The notes beneath the pieces were generated by a model. That model had not been told where the DNA came from, did not search any database, and was given only the letters and a program-made list of their open reading frames with translations. The translations under genes were made by a program, and so were the position numbers. This document shows positions 8,068 through 15,818 of a stretch of 46,039 nucleotides of DNA, piece by piece; the first letter of the stretch is position 1; the number at the start of each line of letters is the position of its first letter. Source of the DNA: Deltaproteobacteria bacterium (GTDB taxonomy: Bacteria; UBA10199; DSSB01); the NCBI GenBank assembly GCA_024233625.1, contig JACKPJ010000008.1, positions 1 to 46,039 on the forward strand, given 5' to 3'.

Positions 8068-9596
8068 TTTCGTCGCCTTATTTGAAAAATGTCATCATGT
8101 GATTTAACATAGTCGAGGGCATATTCCAACTCACCCTGACTTTCTGCATGCACCGTAAAAAGAGACTCGTCTTTTTGAATAAAATCCCCAAGTTTTTTAT
8201 GTAATTGAAGCCCTGCAGCCATATCCGCAGGTGCTCCTGCTAACTTTGCAACCCTTGCCAATAAACGATTGTCAATTTCAATAACCTTTCCCGAACAATT
8301 TGCAGCGATACTGTGCTGATACTTCGCAATAGGTGGCTCAAAAAGCCCTCCCTGGGCACGACAGATCGCTTGGAATTTTTTCCAGGCTTCCCCATTATCT
8401 AACAAAGCAGCTGCAGTCTTTCTCCCCTGACCTTTTTTCAACTTGCCCGAAAGTTCAAGCAGTTCCCCTGCTAAATCCAGGGAACGTTCTCGCAAATCCT
8501 GAGGAGCTTCAGGCTTACCTTGAAGAACTGCCAAGACATCACGTGCTTCGAGAGCAGGTCCAATACCATAACCCACAGGTTGTCGACCATCAGTTAAAAT
8601 GACTTTAATTTTAAGGCCGAGGTGTTTAGCGACGTATTTTAAGTCATGAGATAATGCCTGCGCAGCCTTTAAAGACCGCACTTTCGCGGTAGGACCCATA
8701 GGCAAATCAATAATGACGTGAGTAGCTCCCGCAGCTATTTTTTTTGAAAGCACGGAGGCCACCAATTGCCCTTGACTATCTAGGTCTAAAACACGTTCGA
8801 CGCGAATGAGGGTGTCATCTGCAGGAGAAAGTTTCATCGCGCCTCCATAAGCCATGCAAGCACCTTCACGCGCAATCACCTGATGAATCTTCTTTAAAGA
8901 TAGACTCACCTGAGTTAATACAGCCATCGTGTCGGCCGTGCCTGCAGGAGAAGTAATGGCTCGAGAAGAGGTTTTGGGCATTTTAAGTCCAAAAGCCGCA
9001 ATAATGGGAACAATAATAGGTGTTGTTCGATTCCCCGGGAGCCCTCCCACGCAATGTTTGTCCATCACAAGCTCATCGGGCCATTCCAGCCTCTCTCCTG
9101 CATTAACCATCGCTTGCGTTAGGCTAACTTTCTCTCTTGGGTTTAAAGAATCTCCTGAACATGCCGTGATGAAAGCTGCCAAATGAACATCGGCGTAACG
9201 ACCCTTGACAATATCATGAATGACTTCCTGGAAAGCTTGATCCGACAAACTGTGTCCATAAGCTTTACGACGCACATAACTCAGAGAATCCAGTGGCTTA
9301 GGATGGGAAAAACTCGCCAATTGATTTTCGCGAACCTTTAAAAGCCTCCAAGCAGCTTCGGATAAGCCCGCTTCACCCGCTTTTAACATACCATCATGAA
9401 TGACATTAAGTGTCGCAATAATTGATCTTTTACTAGTCTCAATTAGAACCCGAGATTGTGCACTAAAGCCCTCTGAACGGCAAACGTGACAATCCTGCTT
9501 CATATATACGACAGGTTCTTGATAGGTATCGATTCCTAAACGCACTAATCGAAGCGTGTTGGGACTTCTTTTAAAATTGAGTTTTTTCTTTTTCAT
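8064..9596 (-). CDS. Type-2 thymidine phosphorylase / AMP phosphorylase homologue
   Basis: A 510-residue protein of the thymidine/pyrimidine-nucleoside phosphorylase superfamily, type-2 branch, which includes archaeal AMP phosphorylase. The first 90 residues form the extra N-terminal domain of that branch; the core has MDKHCVGGLPGNRTTPIIVPI and SSRAITSPAGTADTMAVLTQV, the phosphate- and base-binding regions, and the C-terminal alpha/beta domain holds GELEYALDYV. Archaeal AMP phosphorylase turns nucleoside monophosphates into base and ribose 1,5-bisphosphate; whether this bacterial relative does so or cleaves thymidine is not known from sequence. The overlapping PRPP synthase-family gene suggests a joint role in recycling phosphorylated ribose. 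It is divergent from the dehydrogenase at 9715. Confidence 0.87.
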   Translation of the reverse strand: MKKKKLNFKRSPNTLRLVRLGIDTYQEPVVYMKQDCHVCRSEGFSAQSRVLIETSKRSIIATLNVIHDGMLKAGEAGLSEAAWRLLKVRENQLASFSHPKPLDSLSYVRRKAYGHSLSDQAFQEVIHDIVKGRYADVHLAAFITACSGDSLNPREKVSLTQAMVNAGERLEWPDELVMDKHCVGGLPGNRTTPIIVPIIAAFGLKMPKTSSRAITSPAGTADTMAVLTQVSLSLKKIHQVIAREGACMAYGGAMKLSPADDTLIRVERVLDLDSQGQLVASVLSKKIAAGATHVIIDLPMGPTAKVRSLKAAQALSHDLKYVAKHLGLKIKVILTDGRQPVGYGIGPALEARDVLAVLQGKPEAPQDLRERSLDLAGELLELSGKLKKGQGRKTAAALLDNGEAWKKFQAICRAQGGLFEPPIAKYQHSIAANCSGKVIEIDNRLLARVAKLAGAPADMAAGLQLHKKLGDFIQKDESLFTVHAESQGELEYALDYVKSHDDIFQIRRRK

Positions 9597-9714
9597 ATTG
9601 ACGCAACTTATCCTTAAATCTTAAGACTTAATTAAAGCAAGATGTATCATTCATCCATTTAAATAACTATCAACAAAGTTCTATATACCTTTATTTTATC
9701 AAAGAAGAGATATT

Positions 9715-10722
9715 ATGAAAGTCGCTCTATTCAGTTGCAAAGCTGGTGAGGAAGGGTTTTTTGAAGCCTGTAATAAAAAATATCAACAAGACCTATTCTT
9801 TTTCCAATCTCCTCTCACCCGGCAAAGCACCAAACTTGCAAAGGGATTTACGGCTATTTCGGTCTTTGTCAACGATTGTTTGAACGAAGAAGTTCTCGAA
9901 CAACTCAAAAAACAAGGAACTCAATTAATCACTTTACGCTGTGCCGGCTACGATCATGTCGATCTAGAGGCAGCAAACGAACTAAAACTCCATATCACAT
10001 ATGTTCCGGATTATTCCCCGTATGCAGTTGCAGAACACGCATTAGCATTAATGCTATGTCTCAATCGTCAATTAATAGCCAGTCATGAGCACGTCCAGCA
10101 AGCGAACTTTTCTTTAAAAGGCCTCATGGGTTTTGACATGTATGGTAAAACCATTGGTATAGTGGGAACAGGAAAAATCGGGAGTATTTTGGTCAAAATG
10201 TTACGTGGACTGGGCTGCCAAGTGCTTGCAGTAGATCCTGTTGTTAACCCGGAGTGCATCCAGTTAGGTGCTCAGTATGTTGATTTTGATAAAATGTTAG
10301 AGAACGCTGATATCATCTCCTTAAATTGCCCTTTAAACTCATCCACAAAATATTTAATTAATCACAACACCCTCAAAAAAATGAAAGACGGAGTCATGCT
10401 CATCAATATTAGTCGAGGTGCTGTCTTAAACACAAGCGATGTGATTGATGCCTTAAAAAGCAAAAAAATTGCCTACCTAGGAATAGACGTCTACGAAAAA
10501 GAAAAAGGACTTTTTTTTGAGGATCACTCGGAAGAAGGCATACACGATGAAACTCTTTCAGAACTATTAAATCTGCCCAATGTTCTTGTAACACCTCATC
10601 AAGCATTTTACACTCGCGAAGCCATGGAAAATATCAGCCAGGTGACTTTAGAAAATATCCACTGCTTTGAGAAAGGGCTTCCCTTGAAACATGAACTGAC
10701 CACGATAGTCTCGGGTAATTAA
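9715..10722 (+). CDS. ldhA: D-lactate dehydrogenase-type 2-hydroxyacid dehydrogenase
   Basis: A 335-residue cytoplasmic NAD-dependent D-2-hydroxyacid dehydrogenase, most like fermentative D-lactate dehydrogenase, which reduces pyruvate to D-lactate. The catalytic part has LRCAGYDHVDLEAA, the nucleotide-binding motif is GIVGTGKIGSILVKMLRGLG followed by an acidic VDP, the Arg is in INISRGAVLNT, and the Glu/His pair lies in the DVYEKE and TPHQAFYT segments. The segment KEKGLFFEDHS is typical of LdhA against other family members. The ATG at 9715 follows AAGAAGAGATATT. It is a single-gene unit; substrate choice between lactate and other 2-ketoacids cannot be fixed from the sequence. Confidence 0.88.
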   Translation: MKVALFSCKAGEEGFFEACNKKYQQDLFFFQSPLTRQSTKLAKGFTAISVFVNDCLNEEVLEQLKKQGTQLITLRCAGYDHVDLEAANELKLHITYVPDYSPYAVAEHALALMLCLNRQLIASHEHVQQANFSLKGLMGFDMYGKTIGIVGTGKIGSILVKMLRGLGCQVLAVDPVVNPECIQLGAQYVDFDKMLENADIISLNCPLNSSTKYLINHNTLKKMKDGVMLINISRGAVLNTSDVIDALKSKKIAYLGIDVYEKEKGLFFEDHSEEGIHDETLSELLNLPNVLVTPHQAFYTREAMENISQVTLENIHCFEKGLPLKHELTTIVSGN

Positions 10723-10760
10723 AAAACGCCTCCATATTTTTTATGCTAGATAAAGACAGA

Positions 10761-10797
10761 GTTCGGTTTTCAAACCGTCATCGTACAAAAATCGAAC
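10761..10797 (+). promoter_or_regulatory. 37-bp dyad upstream of colicin-D-type toxin
   Basis: GTTCGGTTTT (10761-10770) and AAAAATCGAAC (10787-10797) form an inverted repeat whose outer GTTC and GAAC ends are exactly 37 bp apart. The same arrangement, with the same total length, lies upstream of the other full-length toxin at 17409-17445. It is 126 bp before the toxin start. It may bind a regulator, or form an RNA hairpin in the leader. Confidence 0.45.
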
Positions 10798-10923
10798 GAA
10801 TTATTTGTAGAAATACTTTTATTCCTAATGCATCAATTTCAATTTATCAGTAATAAAAGGGAGATTCCTCGAAAAAGAAAGTAAGTAAAAACCTTTGGTA
10901 CATATCTTGCTTATATTCCCTTT

Positions 10924-11856
10924 ATGGGAATTCATCATAAAAATATTCATGGCTTTATCTTAACTCCTCTTGCTAATAATGAAGGGTGCAGCTCAAAAAA
11001 AGCACATCCCAAGCTAGTTTCTAACTCTGAAGAAAAAAATAGCAAAAATGCTTCACAGCAAAGACAACAGAAACTGAAACAAGATCACCAAAAACTGCAA
11101 AACTTACAAAAAAATCTTCACAAAAAAGAAGAGTGGAACACCGACATCACCGGAGAATGGGGAACTCATTGGGACGCAGTGAGAGCCACCAACTTTCAAT
11201 CTAAAAATACCTATCTCAATAGCTTTTTAAGAGGAGTGAATAACACAGCAGGGGCTGGGGCTGTCATAGTCAACTACGTCAACACGGCTGCTGGAACTCT
11301 CTTTTTTGACCTACCTGCGAAAATTGAAGAAAAGTCGATCAAAAGCGGCGGACCCAGCTTTGAAGAACTCGCCATTGCTTCTCAGGCCAGCTCTCCTGCA
11401 ATGCCCATTGATGACGCGGCCAGCTTCACGGTTTCTAAACTAGCTAACTTCTCCAAACAAATGAGAAGGGTCCATAAACTTCGTAAACTCAAACTCGATC
11501 ATCTAAAAATTTCCGACAAAGTTGCCGACATGATTGATATGGGAATCAGTCGGGAAGCAAAGTTTAATTCAGTTCAACTCCAAAAGAAATTTAAGCATGC
11601 TACTGATTTAGGAGTAAAAGGAAATTTTAATAAAACTAATTTGGAAAATTTTAAAAAGAATATTGTCAGTCATTTAAATGACCCAGAAGTTATTCCTATT
11701 CGAGGAACTCATCGCAAAACGCAAAGCATCTTGCATTTTTACCATCCTGAAACTAAAGTCAATCTTATGTTAGATACAGAGCATAACTTTATCTCAGGGT
11801 GGAAACTCTTTCCAAACCAAGATCATTCTTTATTAACGACTGGAAACATACAATGA
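10924..11856 (+). CDS. Colicin-D-type tRNase toxin (polymorphic toxin)
   Basis: A 310-residue toxin. The last 95 residues match the colicin D catalytic domain, an anticodon-loop nuclease that cuts tRNA-Arg: KKFKHATDLG (K224, H225) corresponds to the Lys-His pair around colicin D His611, followed by GTHRK, HFYHPET and ISGWKLFP (S291, W293), all key family positions. The N-terminal part is not colicin-like: about 75 hydrophilic Lys/Gln-rich residues, a Gly/Ala-rich possible membrane segment (NNTAGAGAVIVNYVNTAAGTLFF reduced to its core GAGAVIVNYV), then a linker. There is no signal peptide, Rhs, PAAR, filamentous-haemagglutinin or receptor-binding domain, so the export route is unknown. The stop overlaps the immunity gene start as ATGA. 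The ATG at 10924 has no strong ribosome site. Confidence 0.85.
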   Translation: MGIHHKNIHGFILTPLANNEGCSSKKAHPKLVSNSEEKNSKNASQQRQQKLKQDHQKLQNLQKNLHKKEEWNTDITGEWGTHWDAVRATNFQSKNTYLNSFLRGVNNTAGAGAVIVNYVNTAAGTLFFDLPAKIEEKSIKSGGPSFEELAIASQASSPAMPIDDAASFTVSKLANFSKQMRRVHKLRKLKLDHLKISDKVADMIDMGISREAKFNSVQLQKKFKHATDLGVKGNFNKTNLENFKKNIVSHLNDPEVIPIRGTHRKTQSILHFYHPETKVNLMLDTEHNFISGWKLFPNQDHSLLTTGNIQ

Positions 11857-12167
11857 AAAAAAAATCTGAAGTCATCATAGATAATTTTCTCGATTTAATG
11901 AAAAAGTTAGTCATGAAAAAAATATCGGGACCCCACTTTGAAAAAAAATATCTCGAAATGTCTAGGGCTTTCCGCGATAATGAAGATTACTTGGAAGTAC
12001 CTGAAGAAATTCGACTCCTTATTAGTCACGTTTTCGTTTCCGTCGATGCTTACTGTTCTGACCCAACCATTCGAGACGAAAATGACATCGATGAAAACCA
12101 ACTCCGTGAAGAAGTCAAAACCGAACTTTTAAAAATCAAACCCGAATTAAAAACAGAGCTCCCTTAA
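11853..12167 (+). CDS. Colicin-D-type immunity protein
   Basis: A 104-residue acidic protein translated from an ATG that overlaps the toxin stop codon by 4 bp, the normal arrangement for a tRNase toxin and its neutralising partner. It resembles the colicin D immunity family: an N-terminal helical DNFLDLMKKLVMKKISGPHFEKKYLEM, a central LLISHVFVSVDAYCSDPTIRD and the family-like IDENQLREEVKTELLKI near the end. It is expected to bind and block the positively charged catalytic site of the toxin in the cytoplasm. The frame is open upstream to 11799, inside the toxin gene, but the overlap start is far more likely. Confidence 0.8.
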   Translation: MKKKSEVIIDNFLDLMKKLVMKKISGPHFEKKYLEMSRAFRDNEDYLEVPEEIRLLISHVFVSVDAYCSDPTIRDENDIDENQLREEVKTELLKIKPELKTELP

Positions 12168-12241
12168 TCTGAAATAGTTTCGACTTCATCCACATGCACC
12201 CAGTTCGATTGTCAGGAAGCTTCATATCATCATGAAAAAGC

Positions 12242-13615
12242 TTAAAACTTCCCTAAATTTCCACCAATGCTAGATCCGACATTAGGGTCAGGAGAACCCG
12301 AGTTAGAATCACTTCCCCCTCGGGTGAGTAAAACAGCTGAGGTTGCACCACCCGCCACCAAAACTCCTAACAATGACCATAGAAGTGGACTTTTCAGCAG
12401 AGATTTTTTTCTTTTCGTCCCAATAACAACCACATCACTTTCGGCATATTTTTTGGGATCTTTCGCAAGATCAATATCCGAAAGCTTATTGAGATCTTCG
12501 GCCAAGACTTTAGCGGCAGTCCGGCTATCTTTAGGAAGATCTAAAACTTCAACCGAGTTATGTTTATGTGAAGCTCGGTATTTAATATCAATCATGCGAG
12601 TGGTAATGCGATGATGCCAGCCCAGTTCTTCAACACTCACAAGAACCACTTTTTGCACACCTAACTCTTCGCCCAAAGAACTACCGAGACGCACAAGCTC
12701 GGGAATGTTTTTTAATTGGGCAACTTTAAGACCATACAGGGCAATTTGGGGCTGAACTTTCTTTTTGAGATCAATTTTTTCTTTCGCATCTCCACCCAAT
12801 TGTATTTTAATTGCAACAGGTTCATATTCTGCTTTCTTCGCCAGGATAAAATGAGTCCCTTGGCTAAAATTTTCTATACTTAGGGGACTATGGCCCTTAT
12901 TTACTCCATTGATATAAATTTCAGCATCAGAGGGAGAGGTGCTGATTTCTAGCTTTATGGGATGATGCTCTTTGCTATATTCTTGCTGGGCTTTATTAAA
13001 ATATGAAACCGTATCTGGCGGATAAACAATGGGATCTATTTGATAGTTGGGATCAAGACGAACGGCTTCTTTGAAAGATTGGATAGCTTTGCGCTTATTC
13101 GAATCTGCAGAATAAACATTGCCCAAAATCACATAGGCATCACGAAGAGAAAATTTTTGTTTTTTTAGAGATTCCTTATTGTAGAATGCCTCAATCGTAT
13201 TCTCTAAAAGTCCAATGGCTTCTTTATAAGCAAAATCGATATAAAATTGCTTTGCTTCTTCTATATAGCGCTCTAAAGTAACGGAACTTTTCGCCTGCGT
13301 TAAAAAATCAGGGTGATTTGCAAAAAAATCGTCGGTTCTTTTTTTATCGAGCACCTGATATTTGCTCTGTTGATTCAGAGCGTCCCGAATTCTCTCCGTA
13401 ATTTTTTCTAGAGCTTCTCCATCGGACTCGGAAGTTCCCACTGGAACGACGGCTAATTTTTGGCCGACACCAGAATGTGATTTTTCTGACTGAATGCTTG
13501 CTTGAGTAGAGTTTTTTTCTGACTTGCTCTTTGCTAAAACAGGAAAAGAAATTCCGGTGAGTTGAAAAACCAAAAGATAAATGAGTATTTTAAAAGATTT
13601 TAAATTGGCGATCAT
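12242..13615 (-). CDS. Secreted TPR/PEGA-domain protein with C-terminal membrane anchor
   Basis: A 457-residue envelope protein of unknown role. It has an N-terminal signal sequence (ILIYLLVFQLTGISFPVLA), a region beginning KLAVVPVGT that resembles the start of FlgO/CsgG-type domains, a short TPR stretch (about 115-210; DAYVILGNVYSADSNKRKAIQSF within it), and a PEGA beta-sandwich (about 225-275; STSPSDAEIYINGVNKG). A hydrophobic helix near the C terminus (LLWSLLGVLVAGGATSAVLL) is followed by a Gly/Ser tail. PEGA/TPR proteins with this layout are frequent in myxobacteria and Bdellovibrio relatives. It lies between the two toxin loci, convergent with the colicin-D immunity gene, and shows no toxin-related motif. 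Confidence 0.75.
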   Translation of the reverse strand: MIANLKSFKILIYLLVFQLTGISFPVLAKSKSEKNSTQASIQSEKSHSGVGQKLAVVPVGTSESDGEALEKITERIRDALNQQSKYQVLDKKRTDDFFANHPDFLTQAKSSVTLERYIEEAKQFYIDFAYKEAIGLLENTIEAFYNKESLKKQKFSLRDAYVILGNVYSADSNKRKAIQSFKEAVRLDPNYQIDPIVYPPDTVSYFNKAQQEYSKEHHPIKLEISTSPSDAEIYINGVNKGHSPLSIENFSQGTHFILAKKAEYEPVAIKIQLGGDAKEKIDLKKKVQPQIALYGLKVAQLKNIPELVRLGSSLGEELGVQKVVLVSVEELGWHHRITTRMIDIKYRASHKHNSVEVLDLPKDSRTAAKVLAEDLNKLSDIDLAKDPKKYAESDVVVIGTKRKKSLLKSPLLWSLLGVLVAGGATSAVLLTRGGSDSNSGSPDPNVGSSIGGNLGKF

Positions 13616-13720
13616 AGTTTGCCCCTTCGCTTTATCTGGTGCTTAGATTATTTTTTTTAACTCTGAATTTCTTTGATATTACTTTTCAGATCTCATTTTA
13701 TTTCAGACCTTAGTATCTTT

Positions 13721-14002
13721 TTATAGACCCCGTTGTTTCCACCAAGAATCGGATTTGTATTCTTGGGTAATTTTTTCTTCATCATGGACAGGGTCAATGT
13801 GTAGCTCATCCATAATTTCTTTAAACCACTGGTCACCTAAACTCGAGGGTAATTTTTTTCCACACCAAGGACAAAAGCTAATTATTTGCACCGATGTTTT
13901 TTCGGGAGAAGCAAAGATACCATATTCTCGAAATTTTGGCTCATAATCGATTAGAACTTCTTTTTCTTGAAGATGTTTTTTCATTTCTTGACAACAATGC
14001 AT
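13721..14002 (-). CDS. DUF6980-like putative immunity protein (array position 5)
   Basis: A 93-residue soluble protein that begins MHCCQEM and carries FCPWCGKKLPSSLGDQWF, a zinc-ribbon-like pattern typical of the DUF6980 family, then a C-terminal SDSWWKQRGL. The paired Cys residues (CC near the start and CPWC) suggest metal binding. Its place, 16 bp after a decayed toxin C-terminus and last in a series of such pairs, points to an immunity role. That role is inferred from position; the exact toxin target is unknown. Confidence 0.65.
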   Translation of the reverse strand: MHCCQEMKKHLQEKEVLIDYEPKFREYGIFASPEKTSVQIISFCPWCGKKLPSSLGDQWFKEIMDELHIDPVHDEEKITQEYKSDSWWKQRGL

Positions 14003-14018
14003 AATTTATCTCGTATTT

Positions 14019-14142
14019 TTAAAATTTAATTCTTCGACCAGGTACTGCGTCTTTAATTATTTTTTAGTAGCTCTGTATTTTTAATTGGGCATGAAATATT
14101 ATTAATAGAACTCATCAGGTAATCTTTCTCCCATTCACTTGA
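14019..14142 (-). pseudogene. Frameshifted orphan toxin C-terminus (array position 5)
   Basis: Directly after the stop of the preceding immunity gene, an open frame reads SSEWEKDYLMSSINN, then ISCPIKNTELLKN and a stop. If one A is removed from the A-run at the LLK codons, the frame continues IIKDAVPGRRIKF to a stop just before the next immunity gene. The length between the two stops is 3n+1, in agreement with a single inserted base. There is no start codon. This is best read as the decayed end of a toxin gene whose N-terminal part is absent. Confidence 0.5.
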
Positions 14143-14436
14143 TTACCCCTCCTCTTTTAAATAATTATAAAACTTGGGATCTTTAATATGGTACAAAATA
14201 TGGCGCAGCTCTTCTCCTATATCAAAAAGGAGTTCATCAATTTCTTTTTCTGACAAATCAGTTGATTCAAGTTTAGGAAAAAGATCGTTCAAAAGAGTTC
14301 TACATGATTCATCTATATCCAAAAAAGAATGTGCAAGAGTATCCGATTCAAGCTCCTCTACCTGATTGAAAGAATTAACCTTTGCAGATTTTCTCAAATT
14401 ATCAGCAATACCCTTTAATCGCTTTGAATATTCCAT
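14143..14436 (-). CDS. Putative immunity protein (array position 4)
   Basis: A 97-residue helical, acidic protein (MEYSKRLKGIADNLRK, then DIDESCRTLLNDLF and DLSEKEIDELLFDIGEELRHILYHI). No family was recognised. The ATG lies 8 bp after the stop of an orphan toxin C-terminal module, with GGTGAACT upstream, so it is predicted to neutralise that toxin. Size, charge and position all fit an immunity protein. Confidence 0.6.
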   Translation of the reverse strand: MEYSKRLKGIADNLRKSAKVNSFNQVEELESDTLAHSFLDIDESCRTLLNDLFPKLESTDLSEKEIDELLFDIGEELRHILYHIKDPKFYNYLKEEG

Positions 14437-14444
14437 AGTTCACC

Positions 14445-14714
14445 TTATTTAAATAAATCATCAATTGCTTGTAGTTGATTCTTAAAAGTCATTATCTCTC
14501 TTTCGACAGAGCTAGTATGACCACCTGTTTTTTTAATTTCATCCAACTTTATCAAATGTTGATTTAATCTTTTTTCTATTGTTGAACGCGACTTAATTAT
14601 AGAACTCTCGCCATGTTGTTCTAACTGCTTTTGGAAAGTCTGAAATGTTGCTTTACTGTAGGATTTATTACTCGATCCAGCTACTTCACTCTTAGCAGTC
14701 TTCAGGAAAAAATA
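14445..14714 (-). pseudogene. Start-less orphan toxin C-terminal module (array position 4)
   Basis: An uninterrupted 89-codon frame without a plausible start codon encodes KTAKSEVAGSSNKSYSK, QTFQKQLEQHGESS, IEKRLNQHLIKLDEIKKTGG, HTSSVEREIMTF and LQAIDDLFK. A short C-terminal domain of this shape (TFQKQLEQHG ... GGxTSSVExEI ... AI) is familiar at the ends of polymorphic toxins. It is in frame with, and directly behind, the TAG stop of the previous immunity gene. The N-terminal delivery part is missing, so it is either silent or expressed only by read-through or after recombination with the full-length toxin gene. Confidence 0.6.
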
Positions 14715-14942
14715 CTAACTGTGACTTTCCTCTCTCACTGCAACGGGAACTAATTCACCTTCTAGCTCTTGTTCCTCAACTATCACATGTGTACTTGGTT
14801 TAAATTCCCAAACTTCATCTTCAGGATCGTAGATCTCCTCCCCTTTTACCTGGTAAATATTTTTCTTAACTTCAATAGCTGGTACTGGTCTATATACATT
14901 CGTTCCTTCTTCTAATAGTTTTATATAAATATTTTTTTCCAT
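14715..14942 (-). CDS. Putative immunity protein (array position 3)
   Basis: A 75-residue acidic protein that begins MEKNIYIKLLEEGTNVYRPV and continues VYQVKG-like and DDEVWEF-like blocks (here IYQVKGEEIY and EDEVWEF). The pattern KLLEEGTxVYRPV...EVWEF is a recurrent small protein found beside contact-dependent toxin ends. Start 14942 was chosen over 14975 because it lies 4 bp after the stop of the short toxin fragment, as in the other pairs, and begins the conserved part. It stops with TAG; the same frame continues into the next toxin remnant. Confidence 0.65.
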   Translation of the reverse strand: MEKNIYIKLLEEGTNVYRPVPAIEVKKNIYQVKGEEIYDPEDEVWEFKPSTHVIVEEQELEGELVPVAVREESHS

Positions 14943-14946
14943 ACTC

Positions 14947-15102
14947 TTAATATTTAAAGGCAGAACCTCCAACATGCAAAAGCTCCTTTGTTACATTATC
15001 AATTACGACTGACTGTCCGGTATTTGGGTGTACATATCTTGTAGCACCATTAGCTTTGTTGACCATATTTATAGCTTCAAAACTTTTTCCTTTTGAAGTC
15101 AT
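14947..15102 (-). CDS. Short orphan toxin C-terminal fragment (array position 3)
   Basis: A 51-codon open frame with an ATG start and no strong ribosome site. It encodes EAINMVNKANGATRYVHPNT, GQSVVIDNVTKELLHVGG and FKY. The pattern NKANGATRYVHP.TGQSVVIDN...HVGG..FKY is familiar as the last segment of polymorphic toxins. The peptide is too short to carry a delivery region, so it is an orphan toxin end paired with the immunity gene that starts 4 bp later. The 138 bp upstream holds no coding signal. Whether it makes an active peptide is unclear. Confidence 0.5.
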   Translation of the reverse strand: MTSKGKSFEAINMVNKANGATRYVHPNTGQSVVIDNVTKELLHVGGSAFKY

Positions 15103-15240
15103 TTAATTTTTATCCTAATAAAATTAACAAAAAAAAATTTAAATTCAGATATATTAAAATAGATATTTCTCTATACGAAGCACACTTTTTCAAGTTTTAT
15201 AAAGTTCATCGTCATATTAGATCTTTTGATTAATCATTAA

Positions 15241-15645
15241 CTATAAGTCGACTTGTGCCACCGAAGCCATTACATCCAATAACTCTGGGTATTGTGAAAT
15301 CAATCCATAGAGAACAAGACTTTGACCTCCCGCTCCAAATAGAAAATACTCACAGGCTTCAACAACATCTTCATGCCACGTCGTGACTACATCTAGTGAG
15401 CCAGTTTTCTCAATTAATAGATCTATCTGATCGTGCAGCAGCTCAGCCTTTGGGCCCACACAGCAAAACTCCTTGCAACCTAAGCTTAATAAACTAGTGA
15501 CAATGGCCAAAACTTTATTCAACTCTTCCTGACTAAAAGCCGTTATCATAACAGCAAAGGGAGAAACAACATTCACAGTCAAGATATCACTTGGTGTCCC
15601 TATGAAAACCTCACGTCCACCAAATCTAGTTAATTGGATTGTCAT
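15241..15645 (-). CDS. Putative immunity protein (array position 2)
   Basis: A 134-residue protein with alternating hydrophobic strands and helices (ILTVNVVSPFAVMITAFS, CCVGPKAELLHDQIDLLI, VVTTWHEDVVEACEYFLFG). No function is known; the fold looks like a compact alpha/beta domain. Its ATG is one base after the stop of a decayed toxin end, in agreement with translational coupling and an immunity role. Conserved-looking Cys-Cys and TTWHED residues could be structural. The name rests on position in the array, not on a recognised family. Confidence 0.6.
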   Translation of the reverse strand: MTIQLTRFGGREVFIGTPSDILTVNVVSPFAVMITAFSQEELNKVLAIVTSLLSLGCKEFCCVGPKAELLHDQIDLLIEKTGSLDVVTTWHEDVVEACEYFLFGAGGQSLVLYGLISQYPELLDVMASVAQVDL

Positions 15646-15646
15646 A

Positions 15647-15812
15647 TTACCGATCTCCCTTGAGTTTCTTAATGTTCTCTCTAAAAGTCTGAATTTCTTT
15701 CAGCGCTAAATCTTGCTCCTTGTCCATTAGGTATTTTAATTTCTAATATATCACCAAATTTCGCATGATATCGGGTAACTTTTGTAGAATTTTCATAGTA
15801 CTGCGCCTTTAA
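15647..15812 (-). pseudogene. Frameshifted orphan toxin C-terminus (array position 2)
   Basis: Just after the previous immunity gene, one frame reads LKAQYYENSTKVTRYHAKFG, DILEIKIPNGQGARFSA and soon stops; the +1-shifted frame then reads LKEIQTFRENIKKLKGDR and ends one base before the next gene's ATG. The total length is 3n+1. The block VTRYHAKFGDILEI...NGQGARFS resembles compact toxin ends. No start codon is present. It is a damaged toxin C-terminal module that has kept a position beside its probable immunity gene. Confidence 0.55.
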
Positions 15813-15818
15813 TCATTT

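Noticed and set aside
10723..10923. tRNA, CRISPR or small RNA gene upstream of the colicin-D-type toxin
   Set aside because: No tRNA arms or regular repeats were seen; only the 37-bp dyad stands out. No tRNA, rRNA or CRISPR was found elsewhere in the window either.
12168..12241. GTTCGATTG downstream of the colicin-D immunity gene as a third copy of the toxin dyad
   Set aside because: Only one half-site is present; no GAAC partner lies at the right distance.
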